Assembly (NCBI GenBank): GCA_945907055.1
Contig: CAMDSG010000065.1
Coordinates: forward strand, 1 to 8,933
From: Bifidobacterium breve
GTDB taxonomy: Bacteria > Actinomycetota > Acidimicrobiia > IMCC26256
Length of the DNA stretch: 8,933 nt
Direction: 5' to 3'
This document shows, piece by piece, positions 6,196 to 8,933 of this stretch (position 1 is the stretch's first letter; the number at the start of each line of letters is the position of its first letter). The position numbers were made by a program, and so were the translations under genes. The notes below the pieces were generated by a model. The model was not told the DNA's origin and searched no databases. It was given only the letters and a program-made list of their open reading frames with translations.

Positions 6196-7044
6196 CTCGG
6201 TAGGGGATTCGGTAAAGCGCCGGAAAAATTCATCATCGGTAAGAATTGAGGCGATTACTTCCTCGGAGAGTATTTTCGCGCTCTCAAGAACCTGACCCTG
6301 AATAATTGCTTGCTGCTTCTCTGCTCGGCGGTAACGAACGGCGCGCTCAAACTTGCCGAGTAGTGGGATTGAAGCCGGAATAACTGCGGCATCGCGCGCT
6401 TTTCGGATCGCATCGCGCTGGATAATGGTCTGGCGATAGGAGATAGCGGGTCGTGACCCTGCTCCGTGGTGGTATACGACATCTCCATAAATACCAAACC
6501 ACAGCGGGTCGAGGTTGAACTTATTGGAACGGAGCAGCGGCCTCCATTCGATGCCACGTTCGAGGAGGTTTCCAAGCAGGTTCGCTCCTACGTCGGTGAG
6601 TCGGTCACCTCCGGGGGCGGTCCAGTGAAATTTGCCTATTCCCCAATCGCCTTGAATCTCCCGCCAGAACCCAACTGTTGTTAAGCAGAAGCAAGGGTGC
6701 GGCATTGGTTGCCCAGCATTCTCATCTCGCCTCACAGCGAGAAGCGGGAGGCCTTCGAGGACCTCGGGTCCAATTCTTGAAATCGGGAATGCGTCACTAT
6801 CTAGAAAGAGTAGAAGGTCGTCATCCGAGGCCACTGCGAGGATTTTCTCCGCTAGGAAATTGAGCTTGTGATGGTGCTCTCCCTGCAGGTCCTCGACAAA
6901 ATTAAACTCTTCTCGCCAGTTCTCAATATCGATTCCATTTAGCGAAGCCCATACCTGATGCTCCGGGAGGTTCTTGCGCAGAAATTTGAGTTGGGGGGTA
7001 ATCCAACGCTCGTCCTGCCAGTGGACAGTGGCAACGTGCAGCAA
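6193..7044 (-). CDS. Putative GT-A-fold glycosyltransferase-like protein
   Basis: A 283-residue soluble protein that I place only at fold level. It opens with HVATVHWQDERWITPQLKFL, a first strand and helix typical of nucleotide-sugar binding Rossmann-like domains, and carries DDDLLLFLDSDAFP with a DxD-like D82-S-D84 at the end of a hydrophobic strand, where GT-A enzymes bind metal and NDP-sugar. Later features are GGDRLTDVGANL (D151, possible catalytic acid or base) and DVVYHHGAGSRP (H192, H193), the position where GT-A enzymes often place a third metal ligand. The C-terminal third is helical and charged. Start TTG 7044 is the first possible start after the in-frame stop at 7084-7086 and keeps the conserved beginning; GGGGGGTGAGGAG precedes it at very close spacing, so CTG 7041 is an alternative. 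No signal peptide or transmembrane helix is seen. It is a single gene between catabolic genes, with no sugar-pathway partners in view. Confidence 0.6.
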   Translation of the reverse strand: MLHVATVHWQDERWITPQLKFLRKNLPEHQVWASLNGIDIENWREEFNFVEDLQGEHHHKLNFLAEKILAVASDDDLLLFLDSDAFPISRIGPEVLEGLPLLAVRRDENAGQPMPHPCFCLTTVGFWREIQGDWGIGKFHWTAPGGDRLTDVGANLLGNLLERGIEWRPLLRSNKFNLDPLWFGIYGDVVYHHGAGSRPAISYRQTIIQRDAIRKARDAAVIPASIPLLGKFERAVRYRRAEKQQAIIQGQVLESAKILSEEVIASILTDDEFFRRFTESPTE

Positions 7045-7060
7045 CTCCTCACCCCCCGCA

Positions 7061-7087
7061 TATATAGACGCTTGCTCCGGTTGCTAA
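7061..7087 (-). promoter_or_regulatory. Candidate promoter of the glycosyltransferase-like gene
   Basis: On the minus strand TATATA (7066-7061) would be the -10 box and TTAGCA (7087-7082) a weak -35 with a short 15-base spacer. A start near 7054 leaves a leader of about ten bases carrying the G-rich ribosome site. Confidence 0.3.
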
Positions 7088-7159
7088 ATGTAGTGCCCGA
7101 TCGAGCGCTGGCGGGCCACGGCTCGGTGAGACAAAGAGGCAGACTGGTGTTCGGTGCGG

Positions 7160-7165
7160 TACGGT
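7160..7165 (+). promoter_or_regulatory. Putative leaderless -10 box of the acyl-CoA ligase gene
   Basis: TACGGT lies at -14 to -9 relative to ATG 7174. The bases between (CAGCCCCC) contain no Shine-Dalgarno. It supports ATG 7174 as the true start over the upstream in-frame start at 6958, which would run through the opposing gene. Confidence 0.35.
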
Positions 7166-7173
7166 CAGCCCCC

Positions 7174-8712
<1,539 letters not shown>

Positions 8713-8759
8713 GCTCTCCTAGAGTTTGGCTTCTCGCTCCTTGGCTCCTCTAGGTTCGC

Positions 8760-8765
8760 TATCGT
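8760..8765 (+). promoter_or_regulatory. Putative leaderless -10 box of the last gene
   Basis: TATCGT lies at -13 to -8 relative to ATG 8773, and no Shine-Dalgarno is present in between (TCTGCGA). This suggests the last gene has its own transcript rather than depending only on read-through from the ligase gene. Confidence 0.35.
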
Positions 8766-8772
8766 TCTGCGA

Positions 8773-8933
8773 ATGGCTTCCAAAAACGCTAGTTGGGCAC
8801 TGGATAAATCGAACCTCTTAACCACCGAGGAGATGGCGCAGTTTGTGGCGCGTGGCTTTGTTGAGTTTGAGGCGGTAGTACCAGAGGAGATCAACCTTGC
8901 AGCGATCGCAGAGTTTGAGCGCACCGGGGTTGC
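8773..8933 (+). CDS. N-terminus of a probable phytanoyl-CoA dioxygenase-like (PhyH) protein, 3' end missing
   Basis: Fifty-three codons run open to the window end. The segment LLTTEEMAQFVARGFVEFEA, followed by VVPEEINLAAIAEFE, resembles the opening of PhyH-family Fe(II)/2-oxoglutarate dioxygenases, where a helix of the form LT-EQ-A-F--DGFV is followed by a strand and a helix before the catalytic barrel. The HxD...H iron motif would lie beyond the window, so the call rests on the N-terminus only. Start ATG 8773 has no Shine-Dalgarno but has a leaderless -10 box; ATG 8833 lies inside the conserved helix and is less likely. If the assignment is right, it would hydroxylate a lipid-like or small-molecule substrate, in keeping with the ligase 60 bp upstream. 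Confidence 0.45.
   Translation, partial: MASKNASWALDKSNLLTTEEMAQFVARGFVEFEAVVPEEINLAAIAEFERTGV

Noticed and set aside
5745..6236. 163-codon minus-strand frame opposite the alkylsulfatase C-terminus.
   Set aside because: It is Ser/Arg-rich without motifs and lies opposite a well-supported domain, as expected for antisense shadow frames.
6958..7173. Upstream extension of the acyl-CoA ligase frame to 6958.
   Set aside because: It would run about 90 bp into the opposing glycosyltransferase-like gene, its residues match no ligase N-terminus, and the family start fits ATG 7174.
8718..8754. Inverted repeat CCTAGAG / CTCTAGG between the ligase and the last gene.
   Set aside because: A seven-base stem with a 23-base loop and no T-run is too weak to call a terminator.

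Overview
The window looks like a stretch of an actinobacterial chromosome, plausibly a free-living planktonic or soil lineage of the Acidimicrobiia type. The reasons are a deazaflavin (F420)-dependent oxidoreductase of the Ddn family, the mix of lipid-catabolism genes, an initiator tRNA with encoded CCA, moderate G+C, and several genes that seem to start leaderless, without a Shine-Dalgarno sequence but with a TANNNT box 12-14 bases before the start codon. The class-level placement is inference only.

Layout. 1-1326 (+) is the 3' part of an amidohydrolase of the N-acyl-D-amino-acid deacylase type. It converges on a Ddn-like F420-dependent nitroreductase-fold gene (1803-1363, -). A gene-poor stretch follows with the initiator tRNA-Met (2108-2184, +) and a strong C(UACG)G hairpin. 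Next come a DoxX-like membrane protein (2481-2915, +) and a fatty acid hydroxylase / sterol desaturase superfamily enzyme (2980-3855, +, strong RBS), probably one transcript. The hydroxylase overlaps tail-to-tail by 14 bp with a small single-pass membrane protein (4144-3842, -), whose Thr/Pro/Gly-rich tail is encoded by a 39-bp tandem repeat and a hexamer repeat. Divergent from that is a full-length alkylsulfatase of the metallo-beta-lactamase superfamily (4270-6174, +). It converges on a GT-A-like glycosyltransferase candidate (7044-6193, -). An acyl-CoA ligase (7174-8712, +) and the first 53 codons of a probable phytanoyl-CoA dioxygenase-like protein (8773 to the window end, +) close the window.

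How the genes could fit together: the alkylsulfatase frees alcohols from alkyl sulfates, the acyl-CoA ligase activates carboxylic acids, and the di-iron hydroxylase and PhyH-like protein oxidise lipids or branched acids. This is a general theme of lipid and surfactant use. Strand changes and spacing show several separate transcription units, not one operon. I see no CRISPR array, transposase, integrase, toxin-antitoxin pair or phage-defence module. The window reads as mostly ordinary chromosome; the more unusual items are the repeat-tailed membrane protein and the recurring leaderless-promoter signature.
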